Source: Neurospora crassa OR74A
Lineage: Eukaryota > Ascomycota > Sordariomycetes > Sordariales > Sordariaceae
DNA: 64,000 nt
Direction of reading: 5' to 3'
Assembly: GCF_000182925.2 (NCBI RefSeq)
Contig: NC_026504.1
Coordinates: 620,001 to 684,000 of the forward strand
Shown: positions 31,030 to 40,911 of the stretch, in pieces
Position numbering within the stretch: the stretch's first letter is position 1
Layout: each line of letters begins with the position of its first letter
Translations under genes and position numbers: made by a program
The notes under the pieces: model-generated
Told to the model about the DNA's origin: nothing
Database searches by the model: none
Seen by the model: the letters and a program-made list of their open reading frames with translations, nothing else

Positions 31030-31480
31030 CAGGTAGATTGACCCTTTGAAGGGTAGGAGCGGCCACCCTGGTTCGGCCGAGTGATCCTCTCATGGAGGCT
31101 CCTTGGCCGCATGTTGTAGTTGTGTTGAAGGATTGATGCGTTGAGCCAGTCCATGGCCAATGGTGACGCGTCAATATATTGGACGAACCAAGTAGTCCAC
31201 TCCGCCTCCTTCATATGTGAAACCCTCACTAGGGCAAGCAACTGCGCCACACAGTCGTTTGTGACGTTGTGTACCTAGGTTGAAGCTCTCGCCCAGGAAA
31301 CCGAGCGACGCAAGGATATCTTCGCCCTTGCTTTGTGTCTTGTGGAAGCGGATCTGGAAAACGGACCACAACTGCAAGTCCCAGATTGTCACATCTGAGC
31401 CAGCAGCGGTCAGATCAAGGCCGCCGAGCTGAAATACTGTCTCTTCCATGTGTGCAGCCCAGTAGAGGTATTCTCATTAT
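31030..31480 (-). pseudogene. psi4: middle-to-C-terminal DG fragment, DG5-like
   Basis: One frame reads YWAAHMEETVFQLGGLDL, then VTIWDLQLWSVFQIRF and LASLGFLGES. A frame change falls at the place of the HNxxND motif (the shifted frame reads TQRHKRLCG), after which another frame continues AQLLALVRVSHMKEAEWTTW and MDWLNASI. The order matches DG5, including Ala in place of the motif II Asp. The 5' half with motif I is not visible. Confidence 0.8.
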
Positions 31481-32312
31481 CCTTCACGAGGGCATAGTCC
31501 TGGGCCTTCTAGACTTGGTGCTTGAAGAAGTGTTGTATGAAACAGTGTAAGTTTGTGTTAGGTAGTCGTCTTCCTTTTATATATTGCCGGCGTTCGGCGA
31601 GTTTGGGAGCCGGGTTGACCTTGGGCTGATAGGATGAAACGGTGATGTCTCGTAAAGACTGTGTCCAGCAGCGGGGACGTTGAAGGCCGGTATAGGTACA
31701 AATACAGAGGGTGTTTTGACCTGCTGGTGGATAGGTAATGCATAGGTCAAGTAAGGGTATAAAGACGGGAGGCACGGCCTACTTTGCGTTTAGATGATGA
31801 GCAATGTTTCTTTATGCTAGAGATAGGACACTCAAAGATGGAGGTAATGGACTGCCGGTCTCTTTTCTACATCCACCGAGCAAGTATATAAGGCAGGTAC
31901 CTCTACCCCTATGCATGCAGGTGGATACCTTCCTGATACCTCTTGGTCAAGCTTCCAACTTAGAGCCTGGCTCGAGTTTCCCGCTTCTGGGGCACACATT
32001 GTTCATACCTGGGTACAACCACTCTTTCCTTCCTGCGGTACTTCCTGCCGTTCCGAGGAAGCACACCTACCCTTAAACCACTATAGAGATATGTACATCG
32101 CAATGAAAGAGTTCTCCTGCCCTTCCCCCTTTCAACTTGACCATCGGACCATCATTGCCCTCTGCTCTTCTGAGTTCGTCAACAGTACCTACCTCTAGGT
32201 AGAGGCATCTAAAGGCGAGCTGTCTCAGTCGAGCGCCTAGGGCGAGTGGAGGTACATGTCTGAAGGAGCCCCGATCTTTCCTTGTACCTCGAGACGTCGA
32301 AGCATCGTCATC
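31481..32312. other. psi4-DG5 spacer
   Basis: Short ORFs without family motifs. Contains GGTACCTCTACC and ACCTCTAGGTAGAGG motifs (near 31896 and 32188). Confidence 0.5.
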
Positions 32313-33554
32313 TCACATGTCCCACTCCATCTCGGCGGGCCAGCCAGTACCGACTTCCTCAGATGATGAGGCCACAGCGGCAGTGGGCTTTTTAGACACT
32401 TCCTTTGCAGAAGAGATCCTACCTATACTCTGCCTGGCCTCGTAGGCCGTCCACCATTGATCGGTCTCACTGCCGCCGATACTGGAATTGGTTGAGGTAT
32501 TATCCTTGACATAGGAAGCGACCGAACCCCGAACGGCCGGCACGGAGGGTGTCTGTGCGGCATAATTTGAGGTACCCCGGTGATGACTCGATTTACCCTT
32601 CGAGTAGCCCCTTGGATTCTTGTTGCCATTATGTTTAGAGGTATTCTGTGTAGAAGGATTGCGTGAAAAATCACGCAAGGCCTTGGGGCGTGAACTGAAG
32701 TTGTCCTCGTAGATGGTCGTATTGACCCAATCCATCGATATACTCGGCAGGTCACGCCGATCGACGTGCCAAGTTGACCATTCTTCCTCAGTTAAGGTTA
32801 GAAGCTTGAGGAGGGCGAGCATCTGCGCCACCGCATCGTTGGTGGCATTGTGAAGTTTGGAGCCGTCTCCCAAGGCTCCCAAAGACCCAAATGCTTCCTC
32901 TCCCTTAGTCTGCTTCTTCGTAAACCGGATCTGGAATACTGACCAGATCTGCATGTCCCACACCTTGATCCGGGAACTCATACCGACCAAGTCGATACCG
33001 CCCTCACGCAAAATATCCTCCTCCATACCAGCGGCCCAGAACAAAACGCAAATTTGACGCTCGACACCATTTTGGACCTCAGCCGTGGTCCTGTTTTGGT
33101 GGACAAGTTCTCCGATCAACTGCTTGATGTCGCGCATTGCTTCTTCCGCTGTCCTGAAGATCGACCGGGCGAACTTGCAGTGGTAAGGTCTGGCGTGATG
33201 AGCCTTACTGGGATTTCTGTATGCCCCGCGATGGTAGAAAGCAGTGCATGTCTCTTCTGTATACCGACGGTACATTTCGATGATGGTGTGGCGTGCACGA
33301 ATCTGTGCGCCGAGGTCGTCGATCCGGATTTGGTTGGTGTTGGCGCTCTTGTCCCGGGGATCAAACACGGCGATACCGACTTCGGACATCTTCACGTAGT
33401 TCGAGGGCTGTGGTTGACCCTTCGCTGCTTGAAGGTGATCGACGCCTTCGAAATCCATGGTGACGAGGATAGAGTCCTCGACGTCTTTAGCGAAAGCCAT
33501 CATGTCCGCGTGGTCAACGACCATGGGCGGAGCGGGAGTGGTTGGACCTGGCAT
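32313..33554 (-). CDS. DG5: DEDDh-fold protein with one C-terminal GWP motif; motif II Asp replaced
   Basis: 413 residues from the ATG at 33554. Motifs: VTMDFEGVDHL (Asp34, Glu36), MSEVGIAVFDPR, HHARPYHCKFARS (119-131), VLFWAAGMEED where the usual WD is WA (Ala174), KVWDMQIW and LHNATNDAV (His235, Asp240). The missing Asp suggests a loss or change of catalysis if that residue is the second acidic ligand. Pseudogenes psi3 and psi4 are close relatives, and psi4 shares the Ala, so the change is old. The tail is Asn/Ser/Thr-rich with KNPRGYSKGKSSHHRG. It ends exactly on a GW unit (VGTGWPAEMEWDM, Trp405). There is no basic terminal tail. Confidence 0.86.
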   Translation of the reverse strand: MPGPTTPAPPMVVDHADMMAFAKDVEDSILVTMDFEGVDHLQAAKGQPQPSNYVKMSEVGIAVFDPRDKSANTNQIRIDDLGAQIRARHTIIEMYRRYTEETCTAFYHRGAYRNPSKAHHARPYHCKFARSIFRTAEEAMRDIKQLIGELVHQNRTTAEVQNGVERQICVLFWAAGMEEDILREGGIDLVGMSSRIKVWDMQIWSVFQIRFTKKQTKGEEAFGSLGALGDGSKLHNATNDAVAQMLALLKLLTLTEEEWSTWHVDRRDLPSISMDWVNTTIYEDNFSSRPKALRDFSRNPSTQNTSKHNGNKNPRGYSKGKSSHHRGTSNYAAQTPSVPAVRGSVASYVKDNTSTNSSIGGSETDQWWTAYEARQSIGRISSAKEVSKKPTAAVASSSEEVGTGWPAEMEWDM

Positions 33555-34327
33555 GATGACTGGTTTTGCTGAGTGTAGAGGTTGTACTGGAGTATAGTAA
33601 CTGTCGTGAGTGTTAATCGCTGTGTACCTAAAGGCAGGCGAAGCTTGAAAGATTGCCTATCGCTTACGTGTTTGAGATAGGTAGATGTTTACACGACTAT
33701 TGCCCTTGTTCCCCCTTTCCGCGAGACTCTGATGAGTGTTGATGTTTGGACTCGATATTGATACCTCGACAGTTGGTGGAATTGTCTTGAAGAAGGAAGA
33801 AAGGAAGTGTGAGTCGGAGGAAAAGAGTGGGGGATTAAATAGGGCTGTGGAAGAGATAAAACACAGGTCACCGCCTGGAGAAGTGAAGGGGAGTTTGGTG
33901 GTGAAGGGTCATGAACAGGTTGATGGAACCTGTAACTATTCCATTGTTCACGGTTCTTATTGGGAGGGCGACCGGAAGTGGATTCAGAAACCAGGTCCTG
34001 TAATAGCTTCATAGCACGGTCGGTGAATGGCTTCACTGCCATGCCCGGTCAAAATTCAGGTTTCGTCCAGCTTCTGTTGACGGACCTTCACTGACAGCGA
34101 ACCCTTTTCCCTGGGAACTCCCCACTTATGGACTCGCCCATAAGGTTTTGAGCATACACAAAGGTTCAAGGGTGGACTGGACACTCGGGAGAATGATGTT
34201 CATTGACTGAACATTCGGGAGTTCAATCGAGCGACCCGGCGAAGGCCATGTAAGACATCAATGTCAAAAAGTTTTATATGACGATACTGGAAACACAAAA
34301 AAAGAACCAGGTCATGGGAAATTGAGG
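33555..34327. other. DG5 promoter and spacer left of the TIR element
   Basis: No gene recognised; a TATTTAAT-like box on the minus strand near 33834-33842 could serve DG5. Confidence 0.45.
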
Positions 34328-34335
34328 TATAATAG
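34328..34335. repeat. Target-site duplication, left copy (TATAATAG)
   Basis: The 8-bp TATAATAG directly precedes the left inverted repeat; an identical copy follows the right end at 34868-34875. Confidence 0.88.
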
Positions 34336-34867
34336 GAGTTAACTTGCCGACACGCACCAAAAACTTACAGGTACGCACTTTTGGGATCTGACAGCTGACA
34401 TGTAAATTATGTCGTTTTGGGTATAAAAATCGTAATTTTCAATATCATGAAGTGGGTCAACCCGATAAATCCCTGGTAAATGCCTTGTAACTTTTAATCT
34501 TCGGCGGGCAAGCGAGTAAATCTAATAGCGCCAATCTAGTAATACTTTTATAGAGTTAAGAGGTTATTCTACTCTACTCGAAGCGGTAGATTAAATAAAT
34601 ATATTTAATATAAATGGGTATAGTGTAATAGCGTGCAGTGGAATTGCGTGTAGTGTAAGGTGCTGGTACAGAGTGCGGGTGCATATGGCCGTGTGAAAAA
34701 GAGCGAAAAGAAATGGCTAAGGTATAGTGATGTTGCGTGTATTGAAAAGACGAAATTTTGCGGGTAAAAACGGGATTTACGATGTCAGGTGTCATCAGCT
34801 GCACTGCCCCATTTTTCTGGGAAAATGCGTACCTGTAAGTCTTTGGTGCGTGTCGGCAAGTTAACTC
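34336..34867. mobile_element. 532-bp MITE-like DNA transposon with 8-bp TSD (hAT-like)
   Basis: The ends are inverted repeats of about 45 bp with two mismatches. Both begin GAGTTAACTTGCCGACACGC and continue ACCAAA(A/G)ACTTACAGG then TACGCA. Perfect 8-bp duplications of TATAATAG flank it. The interior is AT-rich and has no transposase-sized ORF, so it is non-autonomous. Eight-base duplications are typical of hAT elements, though the terminal bases do not match the usual hAT consensus. P-like or Merlin-like origin is an alternative. The intact duplication suggests a fairly recent insertion or weak decay. Confidence 0.9.
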
Positions 34868-34875
34868 TATAATAG
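34868..34875. repeat. Target-site duplication, right copy (TATAATAG)
   Basis: Right-hand copy of the 8-bp duplication that flanks the TIR element. Confidence 0.88.
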
Positions 34876-35050
34876 ATGGGGGCAAATGTACGTCTAGAAT
34901 TGAATTGTGAAATGGTAAAATGCCCTTTGATGCTATGGAAGCCCTTCATCATGCAGCCCTCCTCCCACTGTCACGTCTGAAATTGAGAACTGTCCTGGCA
35001 GAAATTGCAGGCAAAACTCAGGTAGGTAGATGTTCCGAGGAGCTGCCGTC

Positions 35051-36282
35051 CTACCAACATGGGTTCTTTTCCCACTCCTCCTTCCACTGCTTGCACGAAG
35101 TGTCCGCCCACATGTCTAACGGAAATGGTGACGGCGGCAGCGGCTCTTCACCCACCTCTAGCCTCTTAGCGTAATTTTCCCTATAAATTGCCGGATCGAC
35201 CCAGTCCAAGCATATAGAGGGCAGGTTTTCTTGCTTCTCATACCACTTTTGCCACTCCTCTTCCGTCATCTTCATGAAGCGAAGCCAGGAAAGGACTTGG
35301 GCGACCGTGTCGTTGGCGGCATTGTGAAAAACGATGCCATGCTCCCGTCCTTCCCTGATCGCCTCTTCGTCTCCTTCCAAAATTCCTAAAGAGGCCAAAG
35401 CCCTCCCGCAGTTCACACGTGGAGGGGCGACCGGCCAGCCGTCGTCATCAAACCAGGGCTCCGGGAAGAAATGGTACTCGAATGGTGACCAGGTCTGGAA
35501 ATCCCACCGTTCGATGTCGTCACCCAGCCATGAAAAGTCGACACCGCCTTCATCAAGGATGTCCTGCTCCAGGCGGTGATCCCAGAAGAGGATTTTTACA
35601 GAGCGCTGCTTGTCGTTTTCAAACTCTTCATTGGTTCGATTTTGGCGTGCCAACTGCCAGAAGAAAGGTTGCAACCACCACGTGGTTTTGATTTTCGACA
35701 GGTAGGTGGATTTCGTAAATTGAGAGTGGTATGGCCGGGCAAAATGTCTCCTTCTGGCGTGGTTTGGTGGGTGACTCCTGCAGGTTTCTTCATGGACCAA
35801 CGACCAGGAGTAGTTGATGAAATGTGTGGCCTCGATGTGCTGGGCAAGCTGGTCAAATGTATTCCGGCTGTACGGCGCCAGTCGAGGGTCAAAAACCGAG
35901 ACTCCCAGCTCGGACGCTTGGCAGTACTTTGAGACCTCGTCGTCTCCATATATCTACCCGAACACTAGTATACAGTATGCCTGATTTCCTTGGAACCTAA
36001 AAACAAACGGCCCAAGACAATGCGGTAGCCATGCTCGCTCGTCTGGTTTGTCCCATGGCTCAGGCTTGGAATGGCGGGGAGAGTGCAGCTGGCTTGCCCA
36101 ATCTTTCCACCAACGAAATCCATTCGAAAGAGGTCTGTGAATTGTTTCGTCAGCGCTATCCGGTCTTCTCGCCATAGTGGAGGACTAGAATTGTAGGGAA
36201 ACAAAAAGGGGGATAAACTCGCCATGCTAACGTGACCTCCATCTTGACCCACCGAGTCCACGTTTAATGCTTCAAACTCCAT
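35051..36282 (-). CDS. DG6: DEDDh-fold protein, 5' end uncertain
   Basis: The main exon 35953..35051 is clear: SELGVSVFDPR, HFARPYHSQFTKS, ILFWDHRLEQDIL, ERWDFQTW and VFHNAANDTV (H-x4-D), then SICLDWVDPAIYRENYAKR. It follows a TAG acceptor. A short candidate first exon, 36282..36253, encodes MEFEALNVDS and ends at a good GTGGGT donor; joined, it restores the motif I spacing seen in relatives (19 residues to SELG) and gives 310 residues. Its motif I reads E-F-E rather than D-F-E, and the strand before it is missing because an in-frame stop lies upstream. So the gene may be decaying at its 5' end, or a further exon is unrecognised. It has a unique insertion FPEPWFDDDGWPVAPP and no GWP or basic tail. 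Confidence 0.6.
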
Positions 36283-38443
36283 TGAACTCTCCCTTGACAC
36301 ACTCCTGGCGAGATGGAATATCTGTTTTGTGATGCCCGAATAAAACCTTGTTGGGTGCCATGTTTGGATCCAGATGCATTCTCTGGGCTATCGAAGGAAT
36401 CATGCAATTTCGCCATCTCTCACTCGAGGTGCTCATTGCTCCTGAACCCAAGCCGATAGCTATGTGTGCGGTACGTACTCGATAGGTGGTCGTCAGGTTA
36501 AGGTTCCGAAAGGAGAAGATGGGACTGAAGGCCGTGATGAAGAAGTCGAAGATGTTCCATGTCCACGAGCCCGAGGCCCCCCGGCCAGGCCTGTACATGA
36601 ACACGAACTTCGTGCGCTATAACGACCGCTATAAAATCGCAAAGTTCAGTGAACATCTGCAGGGTTGAAAAGATCAGACCAATCAAAAGCTGTGAATGCC
36701 CTGGCAGTCATCCGAATCGGGAAGGTGGTCCGTGTCCAGTAGCACTGTCAAACAACTGAAGATTTCCCGGCTGTGGACGACATAAGTGAGCAGAATCATT
36801 CCCATCGCCCACAGAAAAAAAAAAAAAAAAAAAAAAAGAAAGAAAGAAAGAAAAAGCAAAAAGAAAAAGGGAGTAAAGGGAGGGAGAAAAAGAGAAGGAA
36901 TAAGAGAGGCGAGAGGAGAAAGATGATAACGAAGCATTTATGAGAAATGGAAGCCCCAGCCTAAAGAAAAGCCCGCATCAGTGGTCAGGTCACCACTGCC
37001 GAACGAGCCGGCGGTGGATAGCAGACTAGCAATACAGCATCTCCTGTCTGTTCGTCCAGGAGAGACAAGAAGTGGATGAGGGACAGCAAGGAATCATGCA
37101 GGGAAATAAACCACATGTGATCCAAAAAAAATTAAAAAAATATGAAAGGGTAGTAAAAGCGTAATGCCATAAATGATGCTCAAAAATGGTAGGCAGGAAA
37201 GGAGAGACGAAGTTCCAAAGTCCACTGCGCAAAGGCAAAGTGTCCATGATATCCATCGTCAACAGGCAGGTCATTGTACCGGCGGGATCAAGCCCAGCTT
37301 TATACCTCATGAAGGTCGCAATTTCCAGCTTTAATCTTCCCCTGGGGGCGACTTCCCACAACACGAGATGCTTGTTGTAATCAAATAGTAGACATTTGCT
37401 GAGCAAGCTCCAGCCCAACAGGGGCAAACCGTCAGGGAAACAGCTTGGGCCAGCAGTGTCCTTGCTCAATGGTTTGACCACATGCTTGCTGGGTAGGTAC
37501 TATCAGACTTCATGCTAACGCCTGAGCACAAATGAATAGTAAAAGCACGTTGGAAAACAGTTGAATTGATTGCGATTTTGTATGGTGAATGGACTGATTT
37601 TGCTACCTACCTTTGCGGCTGTAACTTGATTCCTTTCTCCGTGTTTCTTCTAGATGTCAACAAGCTCGAGCCAGTAGCCACTCTTCGCTTTTACCCTATG
37701 GCCCATTTCAACCGCAGCTCATTACGCTCTTATCATCTTAATTCCACTCCTACCCGTTGCCCTTGCCTCCCGTAAACCGTGCTTCCTTCCGCTCATTCTT
37801 CCTCTCATGCCACGGCGTAGCGACAGAGGTAGTAACAGTGGCTACATCCAAGCGCCCCATTCACTTGGGTAGAGGAACCTAACCGCGCTCTTCATTTTGG
37901 CTTGGCTCGAACTCCCGCGACACTGCTTCAAACTCCAGACTTGCTTGTGCGAGAAATCCTGGCAATGCTTGCTTCCCTTTCGGTCCTTAACTCTGGGTAG
38001 TGCTTCCCGCAGACCTGAAGCACTTGCGGTTTGAGACTGATATTGGTCACTTCCCCAGAGTCCATACCTCTGTGTGACAGATTTTTGGCTTGGTGATTGA
38101 CATACATGCAAACCGCAAACGTTGTGCGTCTTCATAACCCAGTCAGGTCGGCGGGCATGTTCCTTACCAGGGGTAGAGCAGAACTTGGCACAACGAGTGA
38201 CACCGGACGATTGCTCATGGGCGGCCTTTCCGTAGTAGCGGGCTACTGTTGCCGGAGGTCGAGCAGCAGCGGCCGCGGCCTTAGAGCATTCCGAGAAGCG
38301 TCGACAAGTTTCCTTCTGGGCTTGCTGGATCTCATGAGTCTATTGTCACGCTGATATGCTCCATCGTCGGGTTTTCCATCTTTGTTGTCTACGGGGGAAG
38401 AGATAGTACTTTGCTGGGCAGGTCTCTTTTTGTGGTGCGGGGC
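36283..38443. other. DG6-psi5 spacer
   Basis: About 2.1 kb with no recognised gene. It holds a run of 23 A (36815-36837) followed by AGAAAG simple sequence. ORFs near 37026-37481 and 37842-38135 lack motifs and good start contexts. Confidence 0.45.
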
Positions 38444-39155
38444 TTAGAGTGTATGGGCGACGACAGTCCAGTCACTCCCTTCGTCTTCCTCTGTGGTAGA
38501 TGGGGTACCTCTGGATGCAGGTAATGCGGCGGGATCCCTGGACGTAGACCTTCTCAACGTAGTCGACAGTTGAGCATGGCGGTCCTCAACGGATTTCGGC
38601 GAGTCCCAATTGCGGGAACTACCACCCCGTGGTTGACTCCCATTCCCATGATTCCCAGGAGCATGAAGTCCAGGTCGTCGAGGACCAGCTTGTGGTCGGT
38701 GACCATGGCGAAGTGAGATCGATGGTCTTCTCTGCCGGCTTTCGTAGAACATCCGCCTAGCTTCTCGACTCAATCGCGCTATCGACAGTGGTGAAAATGA
38801 CACCAGCCTCAATCTCAGCCATTGCGCTGTGGTGCACAATGACGGGCTCAGGCTCTGGGTCCTCAGGCTCCTCAACCTCGTCAGGTCTTTCCCCCGGTTG
38901 AAGTAACGGGCCAAGTTCCTGGTTTGCCTTCCAGGTCTCATCGCTAATCCAGGATAAATCGACTGGATCCAAGTCACCAGGGTAAAAGTCCGAGCGACCA
39001 CGCCAGTTCTTCCACTCTGCCTCGGTCATGACCATAAATCGCAGGAAGGCGACGACTTGGGTGAATGTGTCATTGGCAGCGTTGTGCAAGACTGCCATAC
39101 CCCCGGCCTCGGCTCCGAGGGCCCCGAGACTATCGAAGGCCTTTTCTGCACCGGC
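38444..39155 (-). pseudogene. psi5: 5'-truncated DG gene
   Basis: It opens directly after a CTAG acceptor-like site with AGAEKAFDSLGALGAEAGG and continues VLHNAANDTFTQVVAFLRF and DLDPVDLSWISDE, matching the DG motif III region and the segment after it. Everything upstream (motifs I and II) is absent. The frame stops at 38757; a second frame then reads an Arg/Pro-rich stretch ending EEDEGSDWTVVAHTL, which resembles the HNDWSHRAPRR and RNEWQTVHHLRR ends of DG2 and DG3. It starts 64 bp after the DG7 stop. Confidence 0.75.
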
Positions 39156-39219
39156 CTAGCAAAGAAATGAAGCAGGGCAAAATCATTACCAAAACTATGC
39201 ATTCAATTTGATCTCTACC

Positions 39220-40725
39220 TCACAACTCCCATACCACCTGACCTTTCTTCTTCCCTCTCTTTTTCCTCTTTGGCACATCTCTCGATAGGCACTGGCCATC
39301 CTCCTTGGCGGAACCTGCGGCTCCGTGGTCTCTGACACTTGCCGACTCATGGTGGGATAAAAAGTTGTTTGAGCCGTTGTTAACAATGGTCGCAGTGCTG
39401 CTACTTGCAGGTGCGTTGCCATTGGTGGCGGGGGTAGGTGGTGAGGGGGTACGGGAAACCGAAGCTGAAGGGAGAGAAGAAGAGGGCGTAGAGGCTGGGG
39501 TTGACTGGTTGGGCGATGTGGTAGCAGAAGAGGGTGATGGTGATGATGAACCAAAGGATAGTGGGACAGACCAGCAGGATTTGGGTGCCGGCTTAGTTTC
39601 TAACCTCTTCGGAATTTCAGTACCGAGTCCCTTGCCAATTTCACGACTTTCATTGGTTTTGAATAGATGTTGCGCGTTCGATTTGGCGCCCCATGTGACC
39701 CTTGGAGGTGCCTCGATCTTTTGAATACGAGGAGGTAGACCCGGAAAGGCGGAATTGTCGTTTATGGCTGGTGGTGGGTTGGGGTTCTGATGGTGACGTC
39801 CGTTCCTGCTCATGGCCTGGCCGGGCAGGTCAGGGTGCATCGCCAACGAGACACCAGACAGACCGTTATGGTTGGGAAACCGCTTGTACTTCTGTTCCAA
39901 GGCGGCGTTGTGGTGGAGGATCTGGAGATCAACCCAGCTCAAATCCAAGGGTTTGAGATCCTCTTCAGCCTGAACCCAGTGGGAAAACTCCTCCTTCGAC
40001 ATGTGGAAGAAGCGAATGAGGGTAGCCACCTGCGCCCATGCGTCATTTGAAGCATTGTGTAGCGTGATCGAACAATTTTCCAAGCCGAGCACGCCAGTTG
40101 TCGCGTAGAACTTTTCGGCTCCAGTCTTGTTGCGATGACCGAACCGGTGAAGAACGGGAAGCCATAACTGAAAATCCCAGTGCTCAATATCGTTGATGCT
40201 GGTAAAATTGTATGCATGATCGTTGAACAGTTGGGATTCCGCGTTTGAGTCCCAGGACAGGACGACAACCTTGCGGCGGATGCCGTCGGCCACTTCCGTC
40301 TCAGTGAGGTGTTGGTTTTGTAGAATCCGAAAGTAATCGGTGAGCTGGCTCATCACTTTTTGGCTTGATTGAATGTTGCTGATACAGAACATTGCGGTGT
40401 ATGGTGATGGCTTGTGCGCCCCGCAATGCCAGGCCCTCCGACGGTTTGGGCATGTCTTCGCAGTCACCCAAGCCCACTCGTCGATGATGGTATGGCGTAC
40501 TTGGATGTCTTGGATTTGCTCGACCTCGGAATTTGATGAACCACCTCTTGGGTCAAAAACTGCCACGCCCATCTCTGACAATTTTTCCATCGGACGGTCA
40601 TTGGGTTGGTGGTCGATATTTTCGATATCAATGGAAACGAAAATGGTGTCCATATAGGTCTTTCTGAAGTCGACCAATTCCGCATAGCTGTGAACAGCCG
40701 GGGGTGGTGGGCAAGTAGACTTCAT
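39220..40725 (-). CDS. DG7: DEDDh exonuclease-fold protein with D-I-E motif
   Basis: 501 residues from the ATG at 40725; the open frame continues upstream only through a poly-Phe stretch made by the T-run of the promoter, so that extension is rejected. Motifs: VSIDIENIDHQ (Asp33, Glu35; Ile replaces Phe), LSEMGVAVFDPR, HKPSPYTAMFCIS (a diverged form of the HKARPY motif), VVLSWDSNAES (Asp159), EHWDFQLW and LHNASNDAW (His223, Asp228). All putative ligands are kept. The C-terminal half is a Ser/Pro/Thr-rich disordered region. It ends in a basic cluster (KRKKRGKKKGQVVWEL) like that of DG2, without GW units. Confidence 0.86.
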   Translation of the reverse strand: MKSTCPPPPAVHSYAELVDFRKTYMDTIFVSIDIENIDHQPNDRPMEKLSEMGVAVFDPRGGSSNSEVEQIQDIQVRHTIIDEWAWVTAKTCPNRRRAWHCGAHKPSPYTAMFCISNIQSSQKVMSQLTDYFRILQNQHLTETEVADGIRRKVVVLSWDSNAESQLFNDHAYNFTSINDIEHWDFQLWLPVLHRFGHRNKTGAEKFYATTGVLGLENCSITLHNASNDAWAQVATLIRFFHMSKEEFSHWVQAEEDLKPLDLSWVDLQILHHNAALEQKYKRFPNHNGLSGVSLAMHPDLPGQAMSRNGRHHQNPNPPPAINDNSAFPGLPPRIQKIEAPPRVTWGAKSNAQHLFKTNESREIGKGLGTEIPKRLETKPAPKSCWSVPLSFGSSSPSPSSATTSPNQSTPASTPSSSLPSASVSRTPSPPTPATNGNAPASSSTATIVNNGSNNFLSHHESASVRDHGAAGSAKEDGQCLSRDVPKRKKRGKKKGQVVWEL

Positions 40726-40843
40726 TGTCGCTGTAATTGCTGTGTGGGATTGCGAGATGTTGGGCTGGATGTGTAGGTGAGTGGGAATTTGATGATGTGT
40801 GGTGTCCGGGCAAGGGAGGCAGAAGAACGGATCAAGGTAGGAA

Positions 40844-40849
40844 TTTATA
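40844..40849 (-). promoter_or_regulatory. TATA box of DG7
   Basis: Minus strand TATAAA about 120 bp upstream of the DG7 ATG; a second TATATATA lies at 40917-40924, across the poly-A tract. Confidence 0.45.
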
Positions 40850-40855
40850 TCAAGG

Positions 40856-40909
<54 letters not shown>

Positions 40910-40911
40910 AA
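40856..40911. repeat. Poly-A tract (A41-G-A14)
   Basis: A very long homopolymer within the DG7 promoter. It is the source of the spurious poly-Phe extension. Confidence 0.9.
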
